This document shows positions 36,936 through 49,629 of a stretch of DNA of 64,000 nt, piece after piece. Numbering within the stretch: position 1 is the stretch's first letter; each line of letters begins with the position of its first letter. The DNA is from Acanthaster planci (Eukaryota; Echinodermata; Asteroidea; Valvatida; Acanthasteridae): contig NW_019091465.1 of NCBI RefSeq assembly GCF_001949145.1, forward strand, positions 306,237 through 370,236, written 5' to 3'. Below the pieces are notes generated by a model that saw only the letters and a list, made by a program, of their open reading frames with translations, ran no database searches and had not been told where the DNA came from. A program made the translations under genes and the position numbers.

Positions 36936-37100
36936 GTTACAGGGATAGACAAATCTATCTCTTATTAAATTTCGAAAAGAGAACTAGTAGGGATAGAAAA
37001 ATCTAATCCTTGTTAAATTTGAATAGAGAATTTGGTGGGGTTTTTCAAGTCTATCCTTTGTTAAATTTTGCGCAAAAATTTGATGGGGCTAGACAAGTTT
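36936..37100. repeat. Diverged tandem repeat, unit about 60 bases, three units
   Basis: Three units share GGGATAGA(C/A)AAATCTA, then CCTTGTTAAATTT, then AGAGAA. The third unit is the most diverged (GGGGTTTTTCAAGTCTATCC). Confidence 0.6.
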
Positions 37101-37480
37101 ATAACTGTGTTGTAAGTGTGATTTTTATGCGTCAATTGTATTGTCCGCGAAAAAATCAGACACAAAAAACAAAAAGATGTGCACATAAAACGAACTCTGA
37201 GAACTACAGTCAAGAATTTGCGGAATTTAAAAGAAAATGCACATATCGTTATAACACAAGTCTTTTCTGACAAAATAAAAAAACAAGTGCAACATTTTAA
37301 GATTATTTTCAATAGAGATGAATAAATTCGCATTATGAAGCATCAATTTAAGACTTTTTAATGTTTAATTGGAAAAGGGAAACTGAATGCAGTCATTCTC
37401 CGGTTTTTCCTGAAATGTGAAAATTTGCAGTAAATTATGAAGGTGTTTTTTCTTCTGTATAGCAAGTCTGAATGCTGCCT

Positions 37481-39498
37481 TCAAATGATCTGCTGATTGA
37501 ACTTCAGTCGGTAAAATCTTCTTAGTGATGATGGCTGTCTGAAATTGAAGACCACAAAATTTGCATATGTCACTCTAAAGCAATCGATTGCACTCAAGCC
37601 ACAGAGACCTGACTATTTCTGCAGACACCTTGTATTCCATTTCCTATCTCAAGCTTCCGAGAAAAATGTACTTTGCAAGAGTTCTGTCGTTTACATGCAT
37701 TTAATGTTTTCTGCACCATTCAGGTGATTATAAATTCCTTGTAGATGTCAGTTTTAGACAAATCATACTCTATTTCGTTTTAACCTAGTATTGCTTGGTT
37801 AAATTTGAACGATAAATCTCACCTTTTGTATCCACTTGTCCCATTTGCACCCCGACCAATGTAGTGTACTAGTGCCCAGGAGAAATTTTCTTCCACAATC
37901 TGAAGCAAACAAAAAATGAAATTCAAAAGTAAAAGTAATAGGCCTATTGAAAATATGTGTAGGCCTATATATAGTTTTTCAACCACTGTTCTTGCTAATT
38001 GCATTCACTTTACAGCTTTAAAATAACTGATCATCCATCAAGGCGACAGACTTTTTTTCCCCATTTGTTTTCAACCTCTTGCTTTCAGAAGTAGCTGTTC
38101 AAGTCCTACAGTAGCCCTTTTAACAGGCCTAGGGAATGTGACAAAACTCTAGACATTAATTAACATTGTAACAGGAATCTTTGGCCATACTTATCGTAAT
38201 CTTGAGCCGACGTAAAGGACTACTCCTTCACTTGTGTTAAGTAGAAAACCGTGTACAAAACCTATGGGGAAATAAAATATTCCAAAATCAATATAAAATG
38301 AAGTGATGACGTTATCGTGGCGTCGTTAATTTTCTATAAACCTTGCATCAGGGTCTTTGTTGGCTATCACTTTGTCCATGATCAAACATCGCAAATTTAC
38401 CAAACGTTTGCCTCAAAAACGTGTACAAAGTCAATCGGCCATCAACTCATTTGCAGAAACACTGATCCTTTAAGTTCATGTCACGTGATTTGCGCTTAAA
38501 CTGAACAGTTTTTATGAAATATTACTTCATATTCGGACTGTTAAGCATATCTTGAGTCAAATAACAGACTGGAAAGTACCGATTTCTCTTTCGTTCTTAT
38601 AGTAATCTTGAGCCAAAGTAAAGGACTATTCGTTCACTTGTGCTAAGTAGAAAAGCGTGTACAAAACATATAGGGAAAATTAAAATTCAATCAAAAATCA
38701 ATATAAAATAAGGCAATGACGTCATCATGACGTAATAAATTAGGCAATGGTCTTTGCCGGCTGTAGCTTTGATGACGATTGAGCATCGCGAAGTAACCCA
38801 AATTGTGCCTGGAAAACGTGTACAAAGTCACAGGACTGAAATAAATAGTTAAAAATCAATACTAAATCACCTGATGACGTCATGTTTCTAGGACCATCTA
38901 TGCACAAGGGTTCTTCATTGGCATAAGTTTAATGAAGATCAAAAGTTGCAAAACACTAAAGTAGCGGCGACAAAACGTGTACAAAACAAACGGGCTTTTG
39001 AGCAGAAGAAGAACCCCAAAAAAGAACAAACAGAATGACTTTTTGCAAAATTGCGATAAAGCCAAAAAAAGTCCAATGCAAGTAAGCCCCGTCGTAAAAA
39101 CAAAATAGTATCGTCCAACTATGGCACGAACAGTATTCGATTGTGCTGTGCCAAAATTGTCCAGATAAAATTGGTAAAATTACAAAAGAATTAGGGGAAC
39201 AGGTCCAACTGAAACATACCTTTACATCAAAAGTAGCATTTGGATTCCATTGAAGAGGTGTACATGTTGTTTCAATTTTTGGAAATTCTGACAAAGATTT
39301 GTAAAAGCCTGCAGCTTTCTCTGCAGTCTTCCTCTTCGGCCGAGAGCTGGGCCCGGGTTTTGCCTGCACGTTAATCATACCGTGTACATATGCAATGTAC
39401 ATGCATCCGCAGCCGCCAGGAAGGCTAGGCCGACCACGCTGCCCGCCGGTAGTAAAGCTGCAGCTGCTGGCGTATCTTGTGGATGAATGGCCGTGCAT
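37481..39498 (-). CDS. Possible three-exon gene of unknown function
   Basis: Candidate exons are 39498-39220 (ATG to GTAAAG|GTATGT), 37899-37823 and 37538-37481. They join in phase (0 then 2) to give about 137 aa. The first exon encodes a Cys/Gly-rich start, a basic PSSRPKRKTAEKAAGFYK segment and LQWNPNATFDVK. The second reads IVEENFSWALVHYIGRG. With the phase forced by exon 1, the last exon stops after 18 codons. In another frame the last exon stays open for 57 codons (ITKKILPTEVQSADHLKAAF...), which could be the true frame if an exon is missing. I recognise no domain. A tandem repeat array fills the first intron. Confidence 0.3.
38196..39000. repeat. Tandem repeat of about 406 bases, two full units and a partial third
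   Basis: GTAATCTTGAGCC begins at 38196 and again at 38602. Each unit contains AGTAGAAAA(C/G)CGTGTACAAAAC, TGACGT(T/C)AT and ends with AACGTGTACAAAG. A shortened third unit from about 38838 keeps CTGATGACGTCATG and AAAACGTGTACAAAAC. The internal phrase around TTGGCATAAGTTTAATGAAGATCAAA recalls transposon interiors common in marine invertebrates. Confidence 0.65.
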
Positions 39499-42400
39499 AA
39501 GCCGTGCCTAGCTTAAGCTCTAGCTCACATCACGCGTCGAGGCGCGGCGTGGGTGCAGACGATCGATAAATATTTGCATAATTTGTGGATCAAATTACCA
39601 GGTTAGGGCACAGTCACTTAATGGTTATCCATAATTTCTGAAACCAAAGCGCACTGTCATAGCTTATATGTAAATGAGATGATGATATCATACCTCATTA
39701 AAGCTTGGCATAGCGCGCTCGCTTGCTTTTTGTAATACCGGTTTGGGAACCAGACTAACACTGTTGTAAATCTATTGTGACGAACTGCTGTAGGTCAGGA
39801 ATTGCTCATAAAGCACTAGAAATACTCAAACGCATCTTGGAATCGATGAAATAATCTGTCTTCACGTGGGGAAGAAAGGCTGAGGTACATCACAAATCCC
39901 AAAATATTCAGCTACCCGCCAGTGACCAGAAGCCCAGAAATCAGACTGAAGGGTCCTGTTCCTCTGTCTCGTTTCCTTGGGCAGAGTGCACCAAGTCAGT
40001 TCCAGTACTTGCCCCAGGGGGGTAGGATAGGTGGAATAAATTTTGTTCTTTCAGAAGACGTGTAAGGGATCAAAGTCGATCAAGATTCATTGGTGCGCTC
40101 CAATTGTTCAGTGTGAACTTTGCAGTGACAAGTCCACTTCAAAATGGTTATCAGCACATGAAATCAAGATAATGACACTTCCAGGGAGCAATGTTGTCAC
40201 ATTATCTGCCGTATGCTGTTAAGTGTTTCTGCAGTCGTCGTCGTGATATATTCACTGGTCACGCTGTTCGAATTGGAGCCTAGTGGAATCTATCGGAAAT
40301 AGTGGATGATCTGAGGTATGTTTTCCAAAGTATACGTGGTCTCATTAATAGGAAAATAGCTGTCGAAACTGTGTTTTCACACATGGCAAGCACGAAGAAC
40401 AGAGCAGCTAAACAAACACCAGTTCGGGGCTGCGGTAGCCCATGTGTATTCTACATTTTTCAGCCTAAAATGAAAACAAAACACACTGGAAGCTCTCTTG
40501 CAAGCACAATATCCAACAAGCACCTACCTTGAATTAAGGAATTAACAGTATTAAACGCTGCACCTGCTTGCTTGATAATATTTTCTTTTGTTTGCTGACA
40601 TCTCATTTGATTTTGCAAGTGTATGCGAGTTATTTATTAACCTCCCGAGGAAAAACGCTGGGCTTTTTTTGTACCGATGTGGGGTCCCAGGTGAATTGCC
40701 TAACTGTTGAGCGAGCAGATTACCCAACTGCGGTGATTTTATCCTAACATGTAAGCAAACTTGTTTCATTTTATTTTTTTTAGTTTCATATTTTAAAATC
40801 GGGTGTTATGGTGTCTTTCCCGACATTCAATTCATTTGGTAACCTACATTGGAAAATAATGTTTTAGCTCTGCGCCGCAAAGGACCTTTTTTTAACAATG
40901 TGATATTCCCAGTTTCAAAGTCATTCAAACTCAAAATAGGGTCGAGGTAACCCCGGAAACGTAACTTTTTGACCCAACCAATTATATAGACCCGGATCTT
41001 GGTCAATCTAGCCCCGGGAGTTTGTACCAACCACAACTTTTCAGATAGCTCAAAGCCTGAGGTGTTGTAAAATTTTTAAATTAAATTAAAATTCGTAAAG
41101 ATCGGAGCCCATTCTCTGAATAATAGTTTCCAACGATGGGTACTGGACCACAGCAGCGTATGTCGAAATCAAAGGTGGTTCCAGACCCACTATTCGGGGG
41201 GGGGGCAAGCACTTTTGCATTAACTGATCTTACCAGTCACAATTAAACAACTGCTTACAAACCATGTTGAACAAAATTGCCCTGTCTATACAAACATCCT
41301 CGATTGATTCAAGGCACTTCATATCCTACTTTGATTAAAAAGAACAAAAAAATCTTTTTATTTTTTATGGGGGGGGGGGGCTAGAGGGACACCCCCTGGA
41401 TCCTCCCTTGGTTGCAATGTACTCATAGACGACCTAAATTAGACAGGTTCCATAATATGACCATTACCCTGCATTCAATATTAGCCCCGTCATGATGAGC
41501 CTTCCAACCTGGCTGCGCGCTGTCTTACAATGCTTGGCAAACCTCGCACAAGACAAGAAGGTAGGAAACGAAATAGAGGAGAAAAGAATGACGAGATTAT
41601 GAATTAATTTTAAAATACACGTGCCTCGGAATTGACCTTCCTTCCACCAATGATAGATTCTCAGCTTGCTACCTTTTATTCCCCCCCCAAAAAAACACCA
41701 AAAACAAAACCAAAAAAACAATCACAGCGACGCTCACATATGACGAGCTAGAATAAGCCTGTTAACGACTACGTGCAGAGGTCCACACTATGTATTACAA
41801 GGCAGGCATAATGCTACTGCACTCACTATGAACATCGAACAAAAGAAACACAGTGCACCAACAAGGATCGTCCATTGTTACTGCACAGTGCTTCTTTTGT
41901 TAGATGTTCACAGTGACTATTGGCTTTGCAGATCAAACAATGTTTTTTGCTTTGGTGGGTGAGAAGGCTATGCCCCATTATGAATTTGAATAAATATTAA
42001 TTATAATCTTGACGCTAACCTGTTCTTCAGTGTGTCCTTGTTTCAAGACTGATTGTTAAAAGAAATGCAATAAAACTGTCAAAGGAGAAAGGGGCCCATT
42101 TCTATTAATGATTGAGCCCCCCTCATTTTTTTGTTTGTTTCATCGGTTTCATTTCCTTCCACAGAATGAATATACCCCAGACAGCTGCTCTCTCTAAGAG
42201 AGGGCATACAAGTAGTTTAAAAATGTGTGGATTTCTTACCCATCTCGTTGAAAATGTTGATCCCAAACATTGTGGACTGAAAACACCTTGGGAAACAATA
42301 TTTTAGTTTTTGTGCCCAAAGTTAAGATTGATTATTTTCCCTTAAAATTGGTGTGGATCACCCTGTATTAAAAAGTTAAGATTAATTCAAGACAACATTA

Positions 42401-42500
42401 AGATCGATATTGATCTTAAGTTTTTTTATGAAAGAGAAACAAGATTAATCTTAATTATTTTGGAAAGAAGATTGATATTCATGACATTCGATCAAGTGTG
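39499..42500. other. Spacer upstream of the dioxygenase gene
   Basis: No gene supported. Poly-G tracts near 41205 and 41370 lead repeat-like sequence. Bases 42300-42480 are AT-rich with repeated AAGATTAAT/AAGATTGAT words in both orientations. A hairpin is listed separately. Confidence 0.5.
41823..41916. repeat. 94-base imperfect hairpin
   Basis: Arms 41823-41857 and 41882-41916 pair at 31 of 35 positions, with a 24-base loop. Length and shape resemble a microRNA precursor but equally a tiny MITE. Nothing else separates the two readings. Confidence 0.45.
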
Positions 42501-42603
42501 AAGTTTTATGAACCACGCCCTCGGGGCATGTACGCGTGGTTCCGAGCACGCTTCCACCAGCGTGACAAGTCTCCAAATCTCGCCCTTTTTTCAACAGGTC
42601 AAT

Positions 42604-45600
42604 ATGGCTGGTAGACTTGGTGTCATTAGTTTGGCGAGCTTTGCAGCTACATCGTTACGAATTTGTCGGCCTATCCCTGCGGTACGCACAGCACGAAACG
42701 CTTTTGGTTCAACCAAGCCTCTGAATGGTGCGTCGAGTCAAGGAGGTTCATCAATTGAGCTGATGAAGTGCTTCTCAGTACAGTCAGAGCACGCAGTCTT
42801 TGCCCCTCCCATATCACTGGAGGACCATGCCGGTACCCGGAATCGAGCCAAGATGACAAGTGATGTTGGGATGGATGTGGAAAACAAGCAGCTCATCGTT
42901 TCCTTGAAAGGAGGCCTGAGGCAGGCTTTCCCGTTTGTCTGGCTTCGAGACAATTGTCAATGCCCGGTTTGCTTCCATCCCACAGCCATGTCTCGGAAAA
43001 CATACGCCTACGAGCTCAATGTTGATATCACTGCTAAATCGGTTGAAATGTCTCCCGACTCCAATGGCGTCATCATCCACTGGGAAGACGGACACAAGAG
43101 CCACTTCACCTTTCATTGGCTGAGGGCCTACTGCTTTATCGACTCCAAGCAAGACCAATATCTGGATCCCAAGTTCGACTTTTGGGGCGCTGATATCGAC
43201 CTTCAGAGCTTCAACTTCGATGAGGTACTTAAGAACGACGGAGCCTTGTACAACTGGCTGACTGAGCTGGTGAGTCGAGGCATTGCGGTGGTGACGAACG
43301 CTCCGTCCAAGGTGGGTCAGCTTCACAGTCTTGGGGGACGAGTGGCCTTCCTGCGGCCCTCCAACTACGGGTAATCACTAATTGCTTATTTATATACCTC
43401 GCAACAATCATTATGCTTGCTTATATTTTGCACTCAAATTGCATCACTAAAATTGATTTGGCATTGATGGTCATTTATGGCAAAAATTGCAGACCTGAAT
43501 AGAGCAAAATAGGAAGTAAGCTTTGTCCGCAAACAAGTTGTTCAGGAAATCATGCGCGAGGCGGCTTTTTTTCTTCCCTTCCTCCAGGGTTAGAGCTTGC
43601 AGATACACGTTGTCGAGCCATTAGACTTAGACAGCTTTATTAGACATTTAGACAGCTTTATTATGGTTAGAAGCTGACAACAAACAACTTTGTATCCGTA
43701 GTCTCCTATCATTGTTCAACATCGAGTGCGTTGGGATCTATTGCCCTTATTAAAAGATCGAGCGGTCTCCCAAAAATGTTGACGCAGTGCAGCAATAGAG
43801 GGCGCTGTTGCAGCCCTCACAGAGAGAAATAAAAAAACAAATTGCGCCTAGGCTTGAAATCGACGGGCAGGCTGACCCAAGAAAAAGGCTTTTTTTGGCC
43901 TTACCGTAAGTCCCATGAAAACACACCACACTATTATAGTTATCATTCGCAGCACTCTTGTCAGAAGGGCCATCAAGCAGTGGTGGAGACACCCTGGAAC
44001 AACGACACCAAAATTAAAAATAGTTATCTTGTATCAATTTTAACACCTTTTAGACCAACCTTCCAAGTGAAGAGCAAAGTTGACCCGAATCATGTAGCTT
44101 ACACAAGTGGTGCCTTGTCTTTACACACTGACATGGCATATTACATTCGACAACCAGGGGTAAGCATTAGTGTTGTCCAAACCAAGTGACTTTATTAAGG
44201 AAATTTACGTTTCAAAAGACGTTCAACATTGGGAAATTGTTCAGTCTTTTACAAAACTTTGTCGGAGAAGGATTAGTTATGGGGGGGGGAAGTGAAATCT
44301 TATACCCATCAAAATGAAAACGCACAAAAGTTTAAGATGTCTTATGTCCGTTTTTCTTCAGATTTTATGAATCAAATCTTGAACAAATCTGCGCGCCCAA
44401 ATCTTCCTTTAATTCATTCGTAAAACTAGATTCAAATGCTACACTGCATAGATCAAGCGGAGGGCACTGGCGGCGAGAATCTCTTCTCTGACGGCTTCAA
44501 GGTTGCCATGGATCTGAAGGAAGATGACCCAGAGGCCTTTCGACTTCTGTCCACCATTCCGTTCGAATTTTCTGACGTGGGCACAGATTACTACGGCAGC
44601 TTCCACCAGTACTCTCGGCACCCGACTATTAGGTAAGGGTCACAAAAAGGTGTGACAAGGCAATGATTTGCTTTGGAAGGCAAACGCTCCTTCTCTTGTA
44701 GTATTGATAACTTTGTTTTCAAGTGAAGGCACGTACCACCTGTAACCTGGACCATAATGACACTGACCTGCTGGCTGTTCCGACCCATTAAGTCCGTGAG
44801 ACGTACTGGGTGGCGGCTTTGACCAGCAGTGTTGCAGCCACCATCACGGGACCATATTTAAGGCCAGTCACATGTCATTGCTCTATGCAATGACAACAAA
44901 ATATTTTGTTAGAGTGGTATGTGACTTTAAAAAGACTGGACACCAAGGCAGTGCGCCGTACGACGATTGTCTTTGGCGTCCTCTTGTAATCTTGAGGGGT
45001 CTTGATACATCGTTGTTGTCCAGCTTATAGTGTTAAAATTGTATCTTTCTTAAAATAGAATCCTGTTCCACCGACACTACCATTGGAAATTAATCAGAGT
45101 TAGTCGCTTAGTCGCGTCCATCGTCTTTCCATACAATGAAGCTGCCCACGAAAATTTGGCTAAAACGCATAGTTTAGAGGAAATCTATTATGCGTTTCGA
45201 TATGCACTTACGCAAGAAATAAATAATAAAAGAAAAAAATTACCAAGTTTTTATTTTACAATCATTTTAATCCCGCTAAGACTGGACGAACGCGGGGAAG
45301 TCGTGTCGGTGACTTTGAGTGACCACAGCCGAGACCCAATGCTGAGGGCTCCTCTCCACCAGGTCCAGCCGCTCTATCGAGCTTTGAATAAGTACTGCAA
45401 CATGCTTCTCGACCCGCAAAATGTCTTCAAATACAAAATGGAAAAGGGTAAGCACTTTTACCATTTTCTTGAAAATTTGATTCATTAGCCGTTGGAAGCA
45501 TGACAAGTGATAATAAGGGCCGAGAAATGGCTCAGACGCATTGTTGTATTTAAGGTAAATTAAGATAATATATAAACCATAGTTATTGGTAGTTTGTGCG

Positions 45601-46923
45601 GTTTATGTAAGTAGAACACTGAGGCAATTCATATATGTGGAAATGTTCACATTACAGTGGAAGACACTTTTTTTCTGTTCAAAAGTGACATGTTTCTTGC
45701 CCGGCAGCGGGTTATCACGTCCACCAAAGAAAGTCAAATCAAATAGCAGCACCAGGACCTTTGTCTTAAGCAGTCAATTTTATTTCCGAATCCAAAACTA
45801 AAGTGGAATTTTAGCTGGTATCTGGCTTGATCACAGCACCCACTCATCGGTTAAGAAGAGCCATGTTGGTGGGGAGTGTTCATGTTGTTGATAGCGACGC
45901 GACCGTAACGCGTGCATTTCGCATTCGTCTGTGAACCAGCGAAGTGCAGTTTCTTCGATATAATTTTTTTTTTAATGAAGGTACCGGGAAATTATCATAA
46001 AAAGGCAAGTCTATGCTTATGCGAATGCGCGTTGCTTTCCAAAGTTGCAGTGCTTTATTTATCAGCGAGAATCTGGCCAGTAAGCAAGATTGCTGTCGTC
46101 GTTCCCGTTGCCCAGGCAAGTATCGTGAAGTAAGTATAAAGATTTAAGTTTTCTTAGTTTTTCCTTATTCCATGATCATGAAAAAGAATAAAGATTGTAC
46201 TTATTTATAAATGCGCTCATGCGATTAAAATCCTTGTCTTGCTGGGTGTGCATGACTTGACGACCCCAGTACTAACCTTCTTTTTTCGTTTGGACGAAAA
46301 TGGATGGAACTGATTCTTGCACACACAAACCACGAACCAAGCCTTCACACTGAAAACGCATGTTCAAAGAGTAGTGATAAGCATTTTAACTCAATGTGAT
46401 GACGTTCGTATGTGTTGGCGTCTAGACAGGCCCATTTTATGATAACTGCGTGTACCTTCGTCGAAGCGTTCATACGCAAAAAGTGATTCTGCATGAGAAA
46501 AAAGTCATTGCATGGATCACTTGAGTTTGACCATCCACCCCAAGGGAAAGCCAAAGAGGAAGCTATATTGCCTTTTTAAGTGAGGCTTCTTTAATGGGAT
46601 CTGCTTTTTGCTGGTTAGCAAACATACATTTGAAATTCACCCGTAACGGTCATGTTAACATGGCCAATCCCACAAAAAATAGTTCTTTCCCACCGATAAG
46701 GGGGTACTTCTGGTCGAGGCGGATTGTAAGGCAAGCCAGTAAAACCGCCCCCCCCAATTTCACAGGAGATATCATGACTTTCAACAACCGCCGTGCCCTG
46801 CACGGCCGAAGCTCTTTCAGAGTGACTCAGGCTGGTGGCCGCCATCTTGAAGGGGGTTACCTCGAATGGGATGAGGTCAATTCACGTCTACGTGTCCTGG
46901 CAGCACAGCTCAACTCAAAGTGA
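42604..46923 (+). CDS. BBOX1: Gamma-butyrobetaine dioxygenase, five exons, 466 aa
   Basis: This Fe(II)/2-oxoglutarate enzyme hydroxylates gamma-butyrobetaine to L-carnitine, the last step of carnitine synthesis. Exons are 42604-43370, 44054-44159, 44430-44632, 45281-45447 and 46766-46923, with GT-AG junctions, consistent phases and a TGA stop. The N-terminal zinc-binding domain has Cys118, Cys120 and Cys123 (in RDNCQCPVC) and a candidate His171. The catalytic facial triad is His280-x-Asp282 (SLHTDMA) plus His427 (ALHGRSSF). The C-terminal HLEGGYLEWDEV..SRLRVL matches BBOX rather than trimethyllysine dioxygenase. It is about 80 residues longer than vertebrate BBOX1, all at the N-terminus, which is Arg/Ser/Ala-rich without acidic residues for 35 residues, like a mitochondrial presequence. 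The ATG at 42604 was chosen for its context and because CTTTTTTCAACAG just before it looks like an acceptor. An in-frame ATG at 42508 is possible. Confidence 0.93.
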
Positions 46924-48894
46924 GACAAACGAGAAGCAGGGAGGTGAAATGGAAAGGTTCATGTACATGCTTGTGTTTTACTCTGCCAAAGTGAAGACGA
47001 TGGAGAACGTACACGTCCACGTCCAGTCTTCGACTGGCTCGAAACTAAGAGTACTTAGACGCGAAGTACGTGATTTAAATGAAAGAGGATACAAATGAGT
47101 GAATTTCGGACAGATAAGTAACATGTAAATTAACCACGATATTAGTGACTATAGCTTGATACAAAGCATAAGGGAGGTTACAGTTTTACGCTCAGAAATT
47201 GGCGATGGATTCACGCCGTAACCATTTTCTAAGGCGTTGATATAAGCAAGGGGCTTTAGTTATGTTTGCTTCCAGTGCATTTCTTACAAAAAAGTTAATA
47301 GCGCCCTCCTTTGACCGGTAATCTGAGAACCATGCTTTACACTCATCCGTAGACAGTGGATTTCTCACAGTGAATTGGTGCATCGTTTTCCCACATTTTC
47401 AGGGCACAAATTTTCCTCTCGCTCCTTGCTAACTGTATATAGCGCCTAGTGAAGCATTGCCTGTAAGTTGATTCCGGTTTTATTCCTTATCAAGAGGTAT
47501 TTCAAGTAGTTTAGAGGCCTTTATGACAATCGGTTTTCATGTCAAGTTGTTTACACATGTATATACCCACATGTTGACATGTATAAGGAGGCAACAACAT
47601 ATAACACACCGAGCGATCAACGTGGTCATGGGGATGCGTGTGGATATTTTCTGCACCGTGACTAACAGGCCTGTTAAATCGACATATTTCGGGCTTTGTG
47701 AGCTCAGTATTTATGTGCACATGTACTCGTTCGACTAGTTATTAGCATGAATCTCAGTGTATTTTGAAACAAGAGACTCATACATGTGTAGTGTTTGTGT
47801 AGTAATAGTGTAGTATACGTATCCATAGCTTGTGTTTTCTCGTTAACTACGCAGTTTTACTCCATGTCAATGACATCATCATCCAATGTGACCAAATATT
47901 AAAACACCGGAGCTACATGCGAAGTTATTTCCTGACTCCCATTTCGTCAGTGATAGGAGTTTGGCTGGCTGCCAACTTGAGATTAGAAACATCTTAAGGA
48001 GGGCAGTACAGTTGTCATTTAGATAACGTCTGTTACACTTTCTTTGGACCACATCTAGCAAAACGTGTAAGTTGCGCCTTGTACCGTTTTTGCAAATAAG
48101 AAATAACTAGAATTCGCCCATTCGTTAATCCGAGTAATGAAATTTAATGTTACATCAAATTGACATTATTTGCAAGACTTATTGGTATTTCCAACGTAAA
48201 TATTTGCAGATTTTGTAATCCGCTGATTTATTAGTCCATGACCGTAGGTAAGTTACGTTTTCTCAAAAAACGTTTGTTCGAGAAGATGTCGAGTCTACAA
48301 TGTCAATAGGACTACTTGTAAAATCGTACAATTACAACGAGATCACAGTAACAGCGCCTTCGATGGTGTAAAAAATCAACGGATATATGTAGCGAAATGA
48401 AGAATGAACCAAAAGGGACATCATCAAATCGTTTTTACCAAGCACATACATGTTATTAACACAAGAGTACTATGTCTTTATGTCTGTCTGTATTCATCTA
48501 ACCAGCTGAATTGAAATTGTGTATGAGTGAACTCAAAGCATAATTCCCACATGACACACAATGAAAACCCTCGATTATACACCAACGTGTCTTCATAGTT
48601 TATTTACAAGTTATCTGCAATTTATACTAATTACAGTTTAAATAAGATATAAAGCGTGTTTGGATGGTGCATAATGCTAATTTAAGAAACAAATGCAATT
48701 TTCACGGAGCTTCTCTCGATTTAAAACAGAAACAGAACAAAACCCTTTTTTTCAACAGCTCATTTTCAATAGAAAACACTAAGTTAGAAAGAATGCATTG
48801 AAAAGAACAGAATCGACAAGGCCTGCTACCAATAGCATGCACTGCGCAAGTGGGATGGATGGAAATGAAAGAAACAGTAAAAGCGCCGTCTATA
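46924..48894. other. 3' flank of the dioxygenase gene and spacer
   Basis: No gene is supported. Some plus-strand bases after the stop probably belong to the 3' UTR. I did not find a clear polyadenylation site that decides its end. Confidence 0.5.
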
Positions 48895-49425
48895 AACACT
48901 CTGAAGCAAAGGACGACAGCACACGACTGGCGACGGAAGGAGCGACGTTTAGGCAGAAAAAATGCAACAAGGAAAGGAAAGAAGACAGCACGATGCGACG
49001 GCGACTGCACGACTACTCACGACGCTTAGCAAGGGACCCGTCGTATGGTGTTCTATAGCCTCCAAATGTGCGTGGCGTCGTCCCATCGCCCCGACAACAC
49101 GACGCGTAGCCACGACGCGATGCTACGACAGCTCTGTCGCGTCGCGCCGTCGCCTCGTGGCGTTGCCTCCTTTCCCGTTACTTTTAGGCTACGTATAATG
49201 CATTACGTCGTGCCGTCGTGTCGTAGCGTCGAGACGTACTGTCGCCTCGTGGCGTCGCGTTGTGTAGATGCATCGCCGTGTAATGCATTACGTGCAGTCG
49301 TGTCGTAGCGTCGTGACGTCGGGTCGTTGTGTCGTGTCCTGCCGTCTTGCCTTCGCGTCGTATCGTCGCGTCTTACTGTCGCCTCGTGGCGTTGCGTTGT
49401 GTAGATGCGTCGCCTGGAGGGAGTC
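48895..49425. repeat. CGTCG-rich complex repeat
   Basis: The region is crowded with CGTCG and its complement. A 40-base phrase (TACTGTCGCCTCGTGGCG then GTTGTGTAGATG) occurs at 49237 and 49374, about 137 bases apart. TAATGCATTACGT with GTCGTGTCGTAGCGTCG occurs at 49196 and 49281. Base composition is far more GC-rich than the neighbours. It is probably the body of a non-autonomous DNA transposon. Open frames here are compositional only. Confidence 0.6.
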
Positions 49426-49629
49426 TAGAGAGAGAGAAAAAATGTGTCGTAAATAGTACACCGTACTGATTACTTGTTGGAGGCAGGCTTTTGTTGAGTG
49501 TCCTACCAGGCGCAGTGACTCTTCAACAACTTACTATCTGCTGTCAGAGAAGGAAGCAAGTACATGTACATGTACGTGTAATAGTTCTGCTGGTACATGG
49601 CACACGTATATGACACTGGAGGGGAGGGG

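Noticed and set aside
43842-44189. 115-codon frame beginning inside the dioxygenase intron
   Set aside because: Only bases 44054-44159 match the enzyme. The rest reads through the intron before the acceptor.
48798-49456. Several overlapping Arg/Ser/Val-rich frames
   Set aside because: They arise from the CGTCG-rich repeat composition.
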